A DNA stretch of 5,440 bases from JBGPIT01 sp041485125 (GTDB lineage Bacteria; Desulfobacterota; Binatia; UTPRO1). Below the pieces are notes generated by a model. The model was given only the letters and a program-made list of their open reading frames with translations. It did no database searches and was not told where the DNA came from. A program made the translations under genes and the position numbers. The stretch is taken from contig JBGPIT010000352.1 of the NCBI GenBank assembly GCA_041485125.1, forward strand, positions 1-5,440, given 5' to 3'. Below, piece by piece: positions 1-5,035 of this stretch; positions within the stretch are counted from its first letter, which is position 1, and the number at the start of each line of letters is the position of its first letter.

Positions 1-485
1 AGGACGTGGTGATCCTGCTCGACTCGATCACCCGTCTCGCGCGCGCCTACAACGCGGTCGTGCCGCCGAGCGGCAAGATCTTGTCGGGCGGCGTCGACTC
101 GAACGCGCTCCGCGGCCCGAAGAAGTTCTTCGGCGCGGCCCGCAACATCGAGGACGGCGGCAGCCTCACGATCATCGGCACCGCGCTGGTCGATACCGGC
201 AGCCGGATGGACGAGGTCATCTTCGAAGAGTTCAAGGGCACCGGTAACATGGAGGTTCACCTCGACCGGCGCCTCATGGACAAGCGCATCTTCCCGGCGG
301 TCGACATCAACCGCTCCGGCACCCGCAAGGAGGAGCTGCTCCTCCAACGCGAGGTGCTGAACCGGGTGTGGATTCTGCGCAAGCTCTTGTCACAGCTGAA
401 CACCGTCGAGGCCATGGAGTTCTTGATCGACAAGGTTCACGGCACCAAGGACAACCAAGAGTTCCTCGAGTCGATGAACTCGTAG
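1..485 (+). CDS. rho: Transcription termination factor Rho, C-terminal part (5' end outside window)
   Basis: This is the end of the RecA-fold ATPase domain of Rho, the hexameric RNA-dependent helicase that terminates transcription. The reading frame is open from the first base (first whole codon at 3, GAC) and stops at TAG 483-485, so about 160 residues are visible against about 420 or more for the whole protein. Seen in order: the Walker B strand ILLDSITRLARAYN (bases ~12-53), the Q-loop region VVPPSGKILSGG (~57-92) that contacts RNA in the central channel, the R-loop KGTGN (~234-248), and NRSGTRKEELL (~309-341), which holds the arginine finger of the family. The C-terminal helices end normally at LESMNS. 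No key residue is missing in the visible part. A 168-base gap with its own promoter candidate separates it from rpsB, so rho is probably the last gene of a preceding unit. Identification is secure from motif-by-motif agreement with E. coli Rho as remembered. Confidence 0.97.
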   Translation, partial: DVVILLDSITRLARAYNAVVPPSGKILSGGVDSNALRGPKKFFGAARNIEDGGSLTIIGTALVDTGSRMDEVIFEEFKGTGNMEVHLDRRLMDKRIFPAVDINRSGTRKEELLLQREVLNRVWILRKLLSQLNTVEAMEFLIDKVHGTKDNQEFLESMNS

Positions 486-497
486 CGACACCGCCTC

Positions 498-516
498 GGG
501 ACCCGGCCGGGGTCCC
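498..516 (+). terminator. GC-rich hairpin after rho, possible weak terminator
   Basis: A perfect 7-bp inverted repeat (GGGACCC / GGGTCCC) with a 5-base loop GGCCG starts 13 bases after the rho stop codon. Its position suits transcript-end formation. No run of T follows (the next bases are ATCGCCCCGTCGTT), so it is not a canonical intrinsic terminator. It may act as a 3'-end stabilising stem or work with Rho itself. Confidence 0.4.
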
Positions 517-544
517 ATCGCCCCGTCGTTCCCGCCGGCGTACG

Positions 545-574
545 TTGCGCCTGCCGAATCCTTCTTGCTATAGA
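545..574 (+). promoter_or_regulatory. Candidate extended -10 sigma-70 type promoter for the rpsB operon
   Basis: TTGCGC at 545-550 (three of six to TTGACA) is followed after 18 bases by TATAGA at 569-574 (four of six to TATAAT). A TG at 566-567 is correctly placed for an extended -10 element (TGC-TATAGA). It lies in the only intergenic gap of the window, in a locally AT-richer patch, and would start transcription near 581, giving a leader of about 72 bases before rpsB. The call is a by-eye consensus match only. Confidence 0.55.
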
Positions 575-582
575 GGTGTGTT

Positions 583-612
583 CGCGGATCCGCGCGGGTC
601 AGCCCCCTCCGC
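583..612 (+). other. Inverted-repeat region in the rpsB leader
   Basis: CGCGGATCCGCG at 583-594 is a perfect 12-base palindrome that can form a 4-bp stem with a GATC loop at the very start of the predicted mRNA. The same GCGGA (584-588) can instead pair with TCCGC at 608-612, enclosing GGG(596-598)/CCC(603-605). The two folds exclude each other. In E. coli, ribosomal protein S2 represses its own rpsB-tsf mRNA through the leader, so structure here could have a comparable role. That is inference, and GC-rich DNA produces such pairings by chance. Confidence 0.25.
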
Positions 613-628
613 AGTGGTTCGAAGCCTG

Positions 629-634
629 AAGGAG
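629..634 (+). promoter_or_regulatory. Strong Shine-Dalgarno AAGGAG serving an upstream ATG, not rpsB
   Basis: AAGGAG ends 5 bases before ATG 640, which is ideal spacing. It is 19 bases before the rpsB ATG at 654, too far to serve it directly. rpsB has its own site, AGAGAGGA (643-650), with a tight 3-base spacer. So two ribosome binding sites stand in tandem in this leader. Confidence 0.5.
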
Positions 635-639
635 CGCGC

Positions 640-657
640 ATGAGAGAGGACGTATGA
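640..657 (+). CDS. Five-codon leader mini-ORF (MREDV) overlapping the rpsB start
   Basis: ATG 640 opens the sequence Met-Arg-Glu-Asp-Val and ends at TGA 655-657, which overlaps the rpsB ATG (654-656) in an ATGA junction. It has a better-spaced ribosome binding site (AAGGAG, 629-634) than rpsB itself. The same ATGA arrangement joins rpsB to tsf, so ribosomes finishing the mini-ORF would be placed to restart at rpsB. It is in a different frame from rpsB and is not an N-terminal extension. The peptide is too short to judge by composition. It could be a chance ATG between two purine-rich patches. Confidence 0.3.
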   Translation: MREDV

Positions 658-1454
658 GCGAAGTCACGATGAAGCAGTTGCTGGAGGCCGGGGTCCACTT
701 CGGCCACCAGACCAGCCGGTGGAACCCGAAGATGAAGCCGTACATTTTCGGCGCCCGCAACGGCATCTACATCATCGACCTGCAGCAGACCGTCCGCATG
801 TTCAAGGACGCGTACGTGTTCGTCCGCAACCTCTCGGCGGAGGGCGGCGCGGTGCTGTTCGTCGGCACCAAGAAGCAGGCGCAGGACGCCATCCGCGAGG
901 AAGCGGAGCGCTGCGGGATGTTCTTCGTCACCAACCGCTGGCTCGGCGGCATGCTCACCAACTTCCAGACCATCAAGCAGTCGATCGATCGCCTGCGGAA
1001 GCTCGACGAGACGCTCGAGAGCGAGGCGATGAGCGCGGCGCTCACCAAGAAAGAGCTGATCATGGTGCGCCGCGAGCGCGACAAGCTCATGATGTCGCTC
1101 GGCGGCATCAAGAACATGAAGAAGCTGCCGGACGCGATCTTCGTCGTCGATCCGAAGAAAGAGGAGATCGCCGTCAAGGAAGCGAATAAGCTCGGCATCC
1201 CGGTGGTCGCCGCCGTCGACACCAACTGCGATCCCGACGTCATCGACTACAAGATCCCGGGCAACGACGACGCCATTCGCGCCATCCGCCTCTTCTGCGC
1301 GGCGATCGCCGACGCGGTGATCGAGGGCCGTGAGCTCCACGAGGAGCGCCTGCGCGGCCAGCAGGTCGAAGAGGACGAGAGCGCCGACGGCATCGGTGCC
1401 ATGAGCGAGACGGCGTCCGAGGAGATGCACCCGGCAGGGGGCGAGATTGGATGA
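654..1454 (+). CDS. rpsB: 30S ribosomal protein S2
   Basis: S2 is a small-subunit protein that binds late on the back of the 30S between head and body and is needed for S1 association in proteobacteria. The 266-residue product starts MSEVTMKQLLEAGVHFGHQT, the typical S2 N-terminal signature, followed by RWNPKMKPYIFGARNGIYIID. The central NRWLGGMLTNFQTI leads into the coiled-coil insertion (about residues 100-155), and the second family signature spans residues 159-183, from PDAIFVVDPKKEE to LGIP. ATG 654 is chosen because family similarity begins at once and AGAGAGGA lies just upstream. E. coli S2 has 241 residues. Here the end (about residues 225-266) is extended by some 25 residues and is rich in Glu, Asp, Ser and Gly, probably disordered. 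The stop TGA overlaps the tsf ATG by four bases. Identification is secure. Confidence 0.98.
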   Translation: MSEVTMKQLLEAGVHFGHQTSRWNPKMKPYIFGARNGIYIIDLQQTVRMFKDAYVFVRNLSAEGGAVLFVGTKKQAQDAIREEAERCGMFFVTNRWLGGMLTNFQTIKQSIDRLRKLDETLESEAMSAALTKKELIMVRRERDKLMMSLGGIKNMKKLPDAIFVVDPKKEEIAVKEANKLGIPVVAAVDTNCDPDVIDYKIPGNDDAIRAIRLFCAAIADAVIEGRELHEERLRGQQVEEDESADGIGAMSETASEEMHPAGGEIG

Positions 1455-2089
1455 GTGAAGTCAACGCGCAGCAGGTAAAAGACCTGCGCACGAAGACCGG
1501 TGCCGGCTTCATGGACTGCAAGGCGGCGCTGCGCGAGAGCGGCGGCGACTTCGAGGGCGCGATCCGCTACTTGCGCGAGCGCGGGCTCGCGGCCGCGGCG
1601 AAGAAGGCCGGTCGCGCCACCGCGGAAGGAACCGTCGGCTCGTACATCCACGCCGGCGGCAAGATCGGCGTCCTCGTCGAGGTCAGCTGCGAGACCGATT
1701 TCGTCGCCCGCACCGACGATTTCCAGCGCCTGGTCCGCGACCTCGCGATGCAGATCGCGGCCGCCAATCCGCTCTACGTCGGCCGCGAGGAGATTCCCGC
1801 CGGCGAGCTCGAGCGCGAGCGCGAGATCTACGCCGCGCAGGCCGCGTCGAGCGGCAAGCCTCCCCAGGTGATCGCGAAGATGGTCGACGGCAAGGTCGAG
1901 AAGTACGCCGCCGAGGTCTGCCTACTCGAGCAGGACTACATCAAGGAGACCGGTAAGGCCGTGCGGCAAGTCGTCGCCGACGCGATTGCCAGGCTCGGCG
2001 AGAACATCACCGTCCGCCGCTTCGTGCGCTTCCAATTGGGAGAGGGCATTGAGCAACGCAAAGGCGATGACGGGCAGCCCCAGACGTAG
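1451..2089 (+). CDS. tsf: Elongation factor Ts
   Basis: EF-Ts is the nucleotide exchange factor that releases GDP from EF-Tu in the cytoplasm. The 212-residue product has the N-terminal UBA-like domain with the family signature at residues 12-27 (LRTKTGAGFMDCKAAL). The second signature is at residues 77-87 (EVSCETDFVAR), where Thr82-Asp83-Phe84 is the TDF element that inserts into EF-Tu. The C-terminal part carries LLEQDYIKE and ends with the usual VRRFVRFQLGEGIE. At 212 residues it is clearly shorter than E. coli EF-Ts (about 283) and close to the compact form seen in Thermus and many other phyla; I see no frameshift or internal stop. The usual Asn of the EVNC motif is Ser here. ATG 1451 overlaps the rpsB stop, with AGGGGG (1436-1441) nine bases upstream. 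The tail is coded in overlap with the start of pyrH. Confidence 0.97.
   Translation: MSEVNAQQVKDLRTKTGAGFMDCKAALRESGGDFEGAIRYLRERGLAAAAKKAGRATAEGTVGSYIHAGGKIGVLVEVSCETDFVARTDDFQRLVRDLAMQIAAANPLYVGREEIPAGELEREREIYAAQAASSGKPPQVIAKMVDGKVEKYAAEVCLLEQDYIKETGKAVRQVVADAIARLGENITVRRFVRFQLGEGIEQRKGDDGQPQT
2038..2045 (+). promoter_or_regulatory. Ribosome binding site GGGAGAGG that questions the pyrH start
   Basis: This purine run inside the end of tsf lies 3 bases (6 if only GGAG 2039-2042 pairs) before an in-frame TTG at 2049. The ATG at 2067 has only AAAGG (2060-2064) at a very short 2-base spacing. The site therefore favours TTG 2049 as the pyrH start, while codon preference favours ATG 2067. Confidence 0.4.
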
Positions 2090-2870
2090 CGGCGAGGACG
2101 CACCGCTCGAGTCACCCACCAGCGCGGGAGCGCCGGCTGCCGCGCCGCTTCGGTATCGCCGGGTCTTGCTCAAGATCAGCGGCGAAGCGCTCGCCGGCGA
2201 GGCCGGCTTCGGCATCGACGCCGTCGCGGTCGGCGCCTTCGCGCGCGAGATCCAGGAGGTCCACGACCTCGGCTGCGAGCTCGCGCTGGTCGTCGGCGGT
2301 GGCAACATCTTCCGCGGCCTCTCGGGCAGCGCCTTCGGTGTCGACCGCGCGACCGGCGACTACATGGGCATGCTCGCGACCGTCATCAACAGCCTGGCGC
2401 TGCAGAACGCCCTCGAGAAGCTCGAGGTCAGCACGCGGGTGATGTCGGCGATCGCGATCCAGGAGGTCGCCGAGCCCTACATCCGCCGGCGCGCGACGCG
2501 CCACCTCGAGAAGGGGCGGGTGGTGATCTTCGCCGCCGGCACCGGCAATCCGTACTTCTCCACCGACACGGCGGCGAGCCTGCGCGCGATGGAGATCGGC
2601 GCCGAGGTGATCCTCAAGGCCACCAAGGTCGACGGCGTCTACAGCGCCGACCCGAAGCTGCATCCCGACGCGGTCCGCTACGCCGAGCTCACCTACATCG
2701 ACGTGCTCAACCGCGGGCTCAAGGTGATGGATTCCACCGCGGTCTCGCTCTGTATGGACAACAGCCTGCCGATCATCGTGTTCAACCTGCTCCGGTCCGG
2801 GAACATCCGGAAAGCGGCCGCCGGTGAGCCCATCGGCACGATCGTGCATGCGCGCGTGACCGGCGCATGA
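2067..2870 (+). CDS. pyrH: Uridylate (UMP) kinase
   Basis: PyrH phosphorylates UMP to UDP with ATP, in the pyrimidine nucleotide pathway; the bacterial enzyme is a hexamer of the amino acid kinase fold, regulated by GTP and UTP. Numbered from ATG 2067 (267 residues), the glycine-rich phosphate-binding strand is LLKISGEAL (34-42), then VVGGGNIFRG (75-84), GDYMGMLATVIN beginning at Gly97, AAGTGNPYFSTDTAA for UMP binding, and LKATKVDGVYSADP for the nucleotide base. The catalytic core is complete. The start is uncertain: between the tsf stop (2089) and the first conserved strand there is no in-frame start codon, so the gene must begin inside tsf, at ATG 2067 or TTG 2049 (273 residues). Either choice gives about 28-35 residues before the core, low in complexity and rich in Pro, Ala and Ser, against about 8 in E. 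coli. frr follows after a short gap. Confidence 0.96.
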   Translation: MTGSPRRSGEDAPLESPTSAGAPAAAPLRYRRVLLKISGEALAGEAGFGIDAVAVGAFAREIQEVHDLGCELALVVGGGNIFRGLSGSAFGVDRATGDYMGMLATVINSLALQNALEKLEVSTRVMSAIAIQEVAEPYIRRRATRHLEKGRVVIFAAGTGNPYFSTDTAASLRAMEIGAEVILKATKVDGVYSADPKLHPDAVRYAELTYIDVLNRGLKVMDSTAVSLCMDNSLPIIVFNLLRSGNIRKAAAGEPIGTIVHARVTGA

Positions 2871-2887
2871 GCGAAGGAGCCTGGTGA
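2867..2887 (+). CDS. Six-codon mini-ORF (MSEGAW) bridging pyrH and frr
   Basis: ATG 2867 overlaps the pyrH stop (ATGA, 2867-2870) and runs Met-Ser-Glu-Gly-Ala-Trp to TGA 2885-2887, which overlaps the frr ATG (TGATG). It thus fills the pyrH-frr gap exactly, with a coupling junction at each end, but has no clear ribosome binding site of its own. It may be only a by-product of the stop and of the frr ribosome binding site, which it contains. Confidence 0.2.
   Translation: MSEGAW
2874..2879 (+). promoter_or_regulatory. Shine-Dalgarno AAGGAG for frr, choosing ATG 2887
   Basis: AAGGAG lies 7 bases before ATG 2887 and only 4 before the alternative in-frame GTG at 2884. Spacing and codon both favour ATG 2887, giving the N-terminus MASIIDDCK. 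Confidence 0.65.
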
Positions 2888-3441
2888 TGGCGTCGATCAT
2901 CGACGACTGCAAGCAGGAGATGGAGCAGACGGTCGCGACCTTCAAGCGCGACCTGTCACGGCTGCGGACCTCGCGTGCGACCACGGCGCTCCTCGACGGC
3001 ATCACCGTCGACTACTACGGCGCGAAGACGCCGCTGAACCAGCTCGCGTCGCTGTCCGCGCCCGAGCCGCGCTTGCTGATCATCCAGCCGTTCGACCGCA
3101 CGGCGATCTCCGACATCGAGCGCGCGATCTTCCAGTCCGACCTCGGCCTCACGCCCGCCAACGACGGCAAGCTCATCCGCATCCCCATCCCCGAGCTCAG
3201 CGAGGAGCGCCGGCGCGAGGTGGTGAAGCACGTGCGCAAGATGGCCGAGGAGTTCCGCGTCTCGGTACGCGCGCACCGTCGCGACGCGATCGAGATGATG
3301 AAAGAGCTTCACAAGGAGAAGGAGCTGACCGACGACGACCTCAAGAAGAGCCAGGAGCGCGTCGAGCATCTCACGAAAGACTACGTCGAGCGCGTCGACA
3401 AGCTGCTCAAGGTGAAGGAAGAAGAGATCATGGCCATCTGA
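2887..3441 (+). CDS. frr: Ribosome recycling factor
   Basis: RRF works with EF-G to split the post-termination 70S ribosome so that subunits can be reused. The 184-residue product matches the usual length (185 in E. coli). It shows the two-domain layout of the family: a first helix of the three-helix bundle (residues ~1-30) ending in LRTSRAT, the beta/alpha head domain with LLDGITVDYYG, PLNQLASLSAPEPR and FDRTAISDIERAI, then SDLGLTP and IPELSEERRREVV leading into the two long, highly charged C-terminal helices that carry HRRDA. The bundle motif is usually RTGRA; here Gly is Ser (residue 29). The Arg residues on each side are kept, so function is expected. A GTG at 2884 is a less likely start. 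Its stop TGA shares its last base with the uppS ATG. Placement after pyrH is the standard bacterial order. Confidence 0.97.
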   Translation: MASIIDDCKQEMEQTVATFKRDLSRLRTSRATTALLDGITVDYYGAKTPLNQLASLSAPEPRLLIIQPFDRTAISDIERAIFQSDLGLTPANDGKLIRIPIPELSEERRREVVKHVRKMAEEFRVSVRAHRRDAIEMMKELHKEKELTDDDLKKSQERVEHLTKDYVERVDKLLKVKEEEIMAI

Positions 3442-4196
3442 TGATCGCGATCGACAAAGAGCGCTTGCCGCGCCACATCGCGATCATCATGGATGGCAAC
3501 GGGCGTTGGGCGACCCAACGTGGCTGGTCCAGGGTCGCCGGCCATCGGCGGGGAAAGGACTCCGTCAAGGAGGTGGTCGAGGCGGCACGGCGTCTCGGCA
3601 TTCCGTTCCTCAGCCTCTATGCCTTCTCGAGCGAGAACTGGAACCGCCCGAAGGACGAGGTCACCGCACTGATGCGCTTCCTGAAGCACTACCTCGTCAC
3701 CGAGATGAAGCGGATGATGAAGAACGGCATCCGCCTGGTCGCCCTCGGCAACATCCGCAAGCTGCCGCGTGAGGTGCAGGCGGCGCTGCGCGAGGCGATC
3801 GACGAGACCAAGCACAATACCGGCATGACGGTCGTCCTCGCGGTGAGCTACGGCGGGCGCGAGGAGCTGACCGACGCGATGCGCGTGCTGGCCCGCCGCG
3901 TCCGTCGCGGCGACCTCGAGCCCGAGCAGATCGATCAGGAGCTGGTTGCCGCACACCTCGGCACCGCCGGCATTCCCGATCCCGATCTGCTCATCCGTAC
4001 CAGCGGCGAGATGCGGATCAGCAATTTTCTCTTGTGGCAGATCGCGTACACCGAGATCTACGTCACCGATACGTTGTGGCCGGACTTCCGCGAGGAGAAG
4101 TTCCTCGAGGCGATCGCCGACTACCAACGTCGGCAGCGCCGGTTCGGCAAGACGGGCGAGCAGACGGCGCGCGAACGCTTGCGTGCTGCGCACTAG
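3441..4196 (+). CDS. uppS: Undecaprenyl diphosphate synthase (di-trans,poly-cis)
   Basis: This cis-prenyltransferase adds isopentenyl units to farnesyl diphosphate, making the C55 carrier lipid for peptidoglycan and surface polysaccharides; it is a cytosolic, membrane-associated homodimer. The 251-residue length matches E. coli (253). Every catalytic landmark is visible at a constant offset of eight from E. coli: Asp18 in IIMDGNGRWA (Asp26), His35 in VAGHRRG (His43), FSSENW at 62-67, Arg186 and Arg192 in RTSGEMRISNFLLWQ (Arg194, Arg200), and Glu205 (Glu213) before the WPDF motif. The start ATG overlaps the frr stop (TGATG). The nearest purine-rich stretch, GAAGAG at 3421-3426, is 14 bases away, so translation probably depends on coupling to frr. 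No sign of the trans-prenyltransferase DDxxD fold. The lipid chain length cannot be read by eye, so a related cis-polyprenyl synthase of other chain length is formally possible. Confidence 0.96.
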   Translation: MIAIDKERLPRHIAIIMDGNGRWATQRGWSRVAGHRRGKDSVKEVVEAARRLGIPFLSLYAFSSENWNRPKDEVTALMRFLKHYLVTEMKRMMKNGIRLVALGNIRKLPREVQAALREAIDETKHNTGMTVVLAVSYGGREELTDAMRVLARRVRRGDLEPEQIDQELVAAHLGTAGIPDPDLLIRTSGEMRISNFLLWQIAYTEIYVTDTLWPDFREEKFLEAIADYQRRQRRFGKTGEQTARERLRAAH

Positions 4197-5016
4197 GCTC
4201 GCGACCGCCCTCCTGGCGATCCCGCTACTGGTGTGGGTGATCGTCTGGAATCCCTGGTCACTCTTCACCTGGCTGGTCGCGAGCGCCTCGGTCGTCGGCG
4301 TGACCGAGTTCTTCGCGATGGCGTTTCCCCAGGAGCGCATCGACCGCTGGTTCGGCATCCTCGCGGGGACGCTGGTGGTGGTCGCGATGATCCTGCCGAT
4401 GCCGGAGCTCTTCGCGATGGCGCTCGCGGCGGTCGTCGTCTGCTGCCTCATTCTCGCGCTGATCCGGAACGACGATCTCCGTCGCGGCGTCGACGCGATC
4501 GCGCTCACGCAGCTCGGCGTGCTCTACGCCGGCTTCTTGCTGCCGCACTACACCTGGCTGCACCGTCTGCCCGACCCGCAGCTGCCGCTCACGTCGGGCG
4601 TGATCGGCGGCTGGCGTTGGGTCGTGCTGACGGTCGTGGTCGCGATGGCGGGCGACGTTGGCGGCTACTTCGGCGGACGCTACTACGGACGCCATAAGCT
4701 CATGCCGGAGGTCAGCCCAGGCAAGACCGTCGAGGGGACGATCGCCGCGTTCGGCGCGAACCTCGCGGGCGGCATCTTCTGCAAGCTCACGTTCTTTTCG
4801 GTGCTCGGCTGGGGCGAAGTCGCGGCGCTCAGCTTCGCGGCGGGATCGCTCGCGCAGGTCGGCGATCTCTGCGAGTCGATGCTCAAGCGTGCCTTCGGCG
4901 CCAAGGACTCCGGGTGGATCATCCCGGGCCACGGCGGTGTGCTCGACCGCATTGATAGTCTCGTCTTCCCGGCTCCACTCATCTATTATTACGCGAAGTT
5001 CGTCTTCGGGCAGTAA
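4183..5016 (+). CDS. cdsA: Phosphatidate cytidylyltransferase (CDP-diacylglycerol synthase)
   Basis: CdsA turns phosphatidic acid and CTP into CDP-diacylglycerol, the precursor of the major bacterial phospholipids, in the inner membrane. The 277-residue product (E. coli 285) is almost wholly hydrophobic with several membrane segments, starting at about residues 4-22, and with short charged loops between. The family signature is complete at residues 232-258: SMLKR, then KD (241-242), then PGHGGVLDRID. Upstream are GDVGGYFGGRYYGRHKL (Asp158) and SPGKTVEG (178-185), the other conserved cytoplasmic motifs. The start GTG 4183 gives MLRTRLATALLAIP, a typical CdsA beginning. It lies 14 bases inside uppS and has no clear ribosome binding site; the next in-frame choice (GTG 4231) would cut the first membrane segment. 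Expression is therefore likely coupled to uppS. The frame is open further upstream inside uppS, but that stretch is Arg/Ser-rich shadow coding and does not belong to the protein. Confidence 0.95.
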   Translation: MLRTRLATALLAIPLLVWVIVWNPWSLFTWLVASASVVGVTEFFAMAFPQERIDRWFGILAGTLVVVAMILPMPELFAMALAAVVVCCLILALIRNDDLRRGVDAIALTQLGVLYAGFLLPHYTWLHRLPDPQLPLTSGVIGGWRWVVLTVVVAMAGDVGGYFGGRYYGRHKLMPEVSPGKTVEGTIAAFGANLAGGIFCKLTFFSVLGWGEVAALSFAAGSLAQVGDLCESMLKRAFGAKDSGWIIPGHGGVLDRIDSLVFPAPLIYYYAKFVFGQ

Positions 5017-5035
5017 ACCCTCAAAGGACGGTCGT

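Noticed and set aside
583..594. 12-base palindrome as a repressor operator
   Set aside because: A single GC-rich palindrome downstream of the predicted transcription start, with no second copy or known operator match. Listed only as a possible RNA fold.
368..643. Plus-strand 91-codon frame running from the end of rho through the intergenic gap
   Set aside because: Its first third is an out-of-frame reading of rho, it crosses the hairpin and promoter candidate, is Arg/Pro-rich, and has no motif.
390..1430. Long minus-strand open frame (346 codons) opposite rpsB
   Set aside because: It lies entirely antisense to rho end and rpsB, which are certain. Its product is a His/Arg/Leu/Asp-rich mixture with no family motif, as expected from the complement of GC-rich codons.
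2112..3005. Minus-strand open frame opposite pyrH and frr
   Set aside because: Arg/Asp/Ala/Val-rich shadow of pyrH codons with no motif and no promoter or ribosome binding site seen.
3946..4182. Upstream extension of the cdsA frame inside uppS
   Set aside because: The extra residues are Ser/Arg/Pro-rich, unlike a membrane protein N-terminus, and family similarity starts at MLRTRLATA from GTG 4183.
3381..4508. Minus-strand open frame of 375 codons, longer than uppS itself
   Set aside because: It spans the frr end, all of uppS and part of cdsA in antisense. No recognisable motif, and the three sense genes carry full catalytic signatures. Stop codons are rare in this GC-rich antisense frame.
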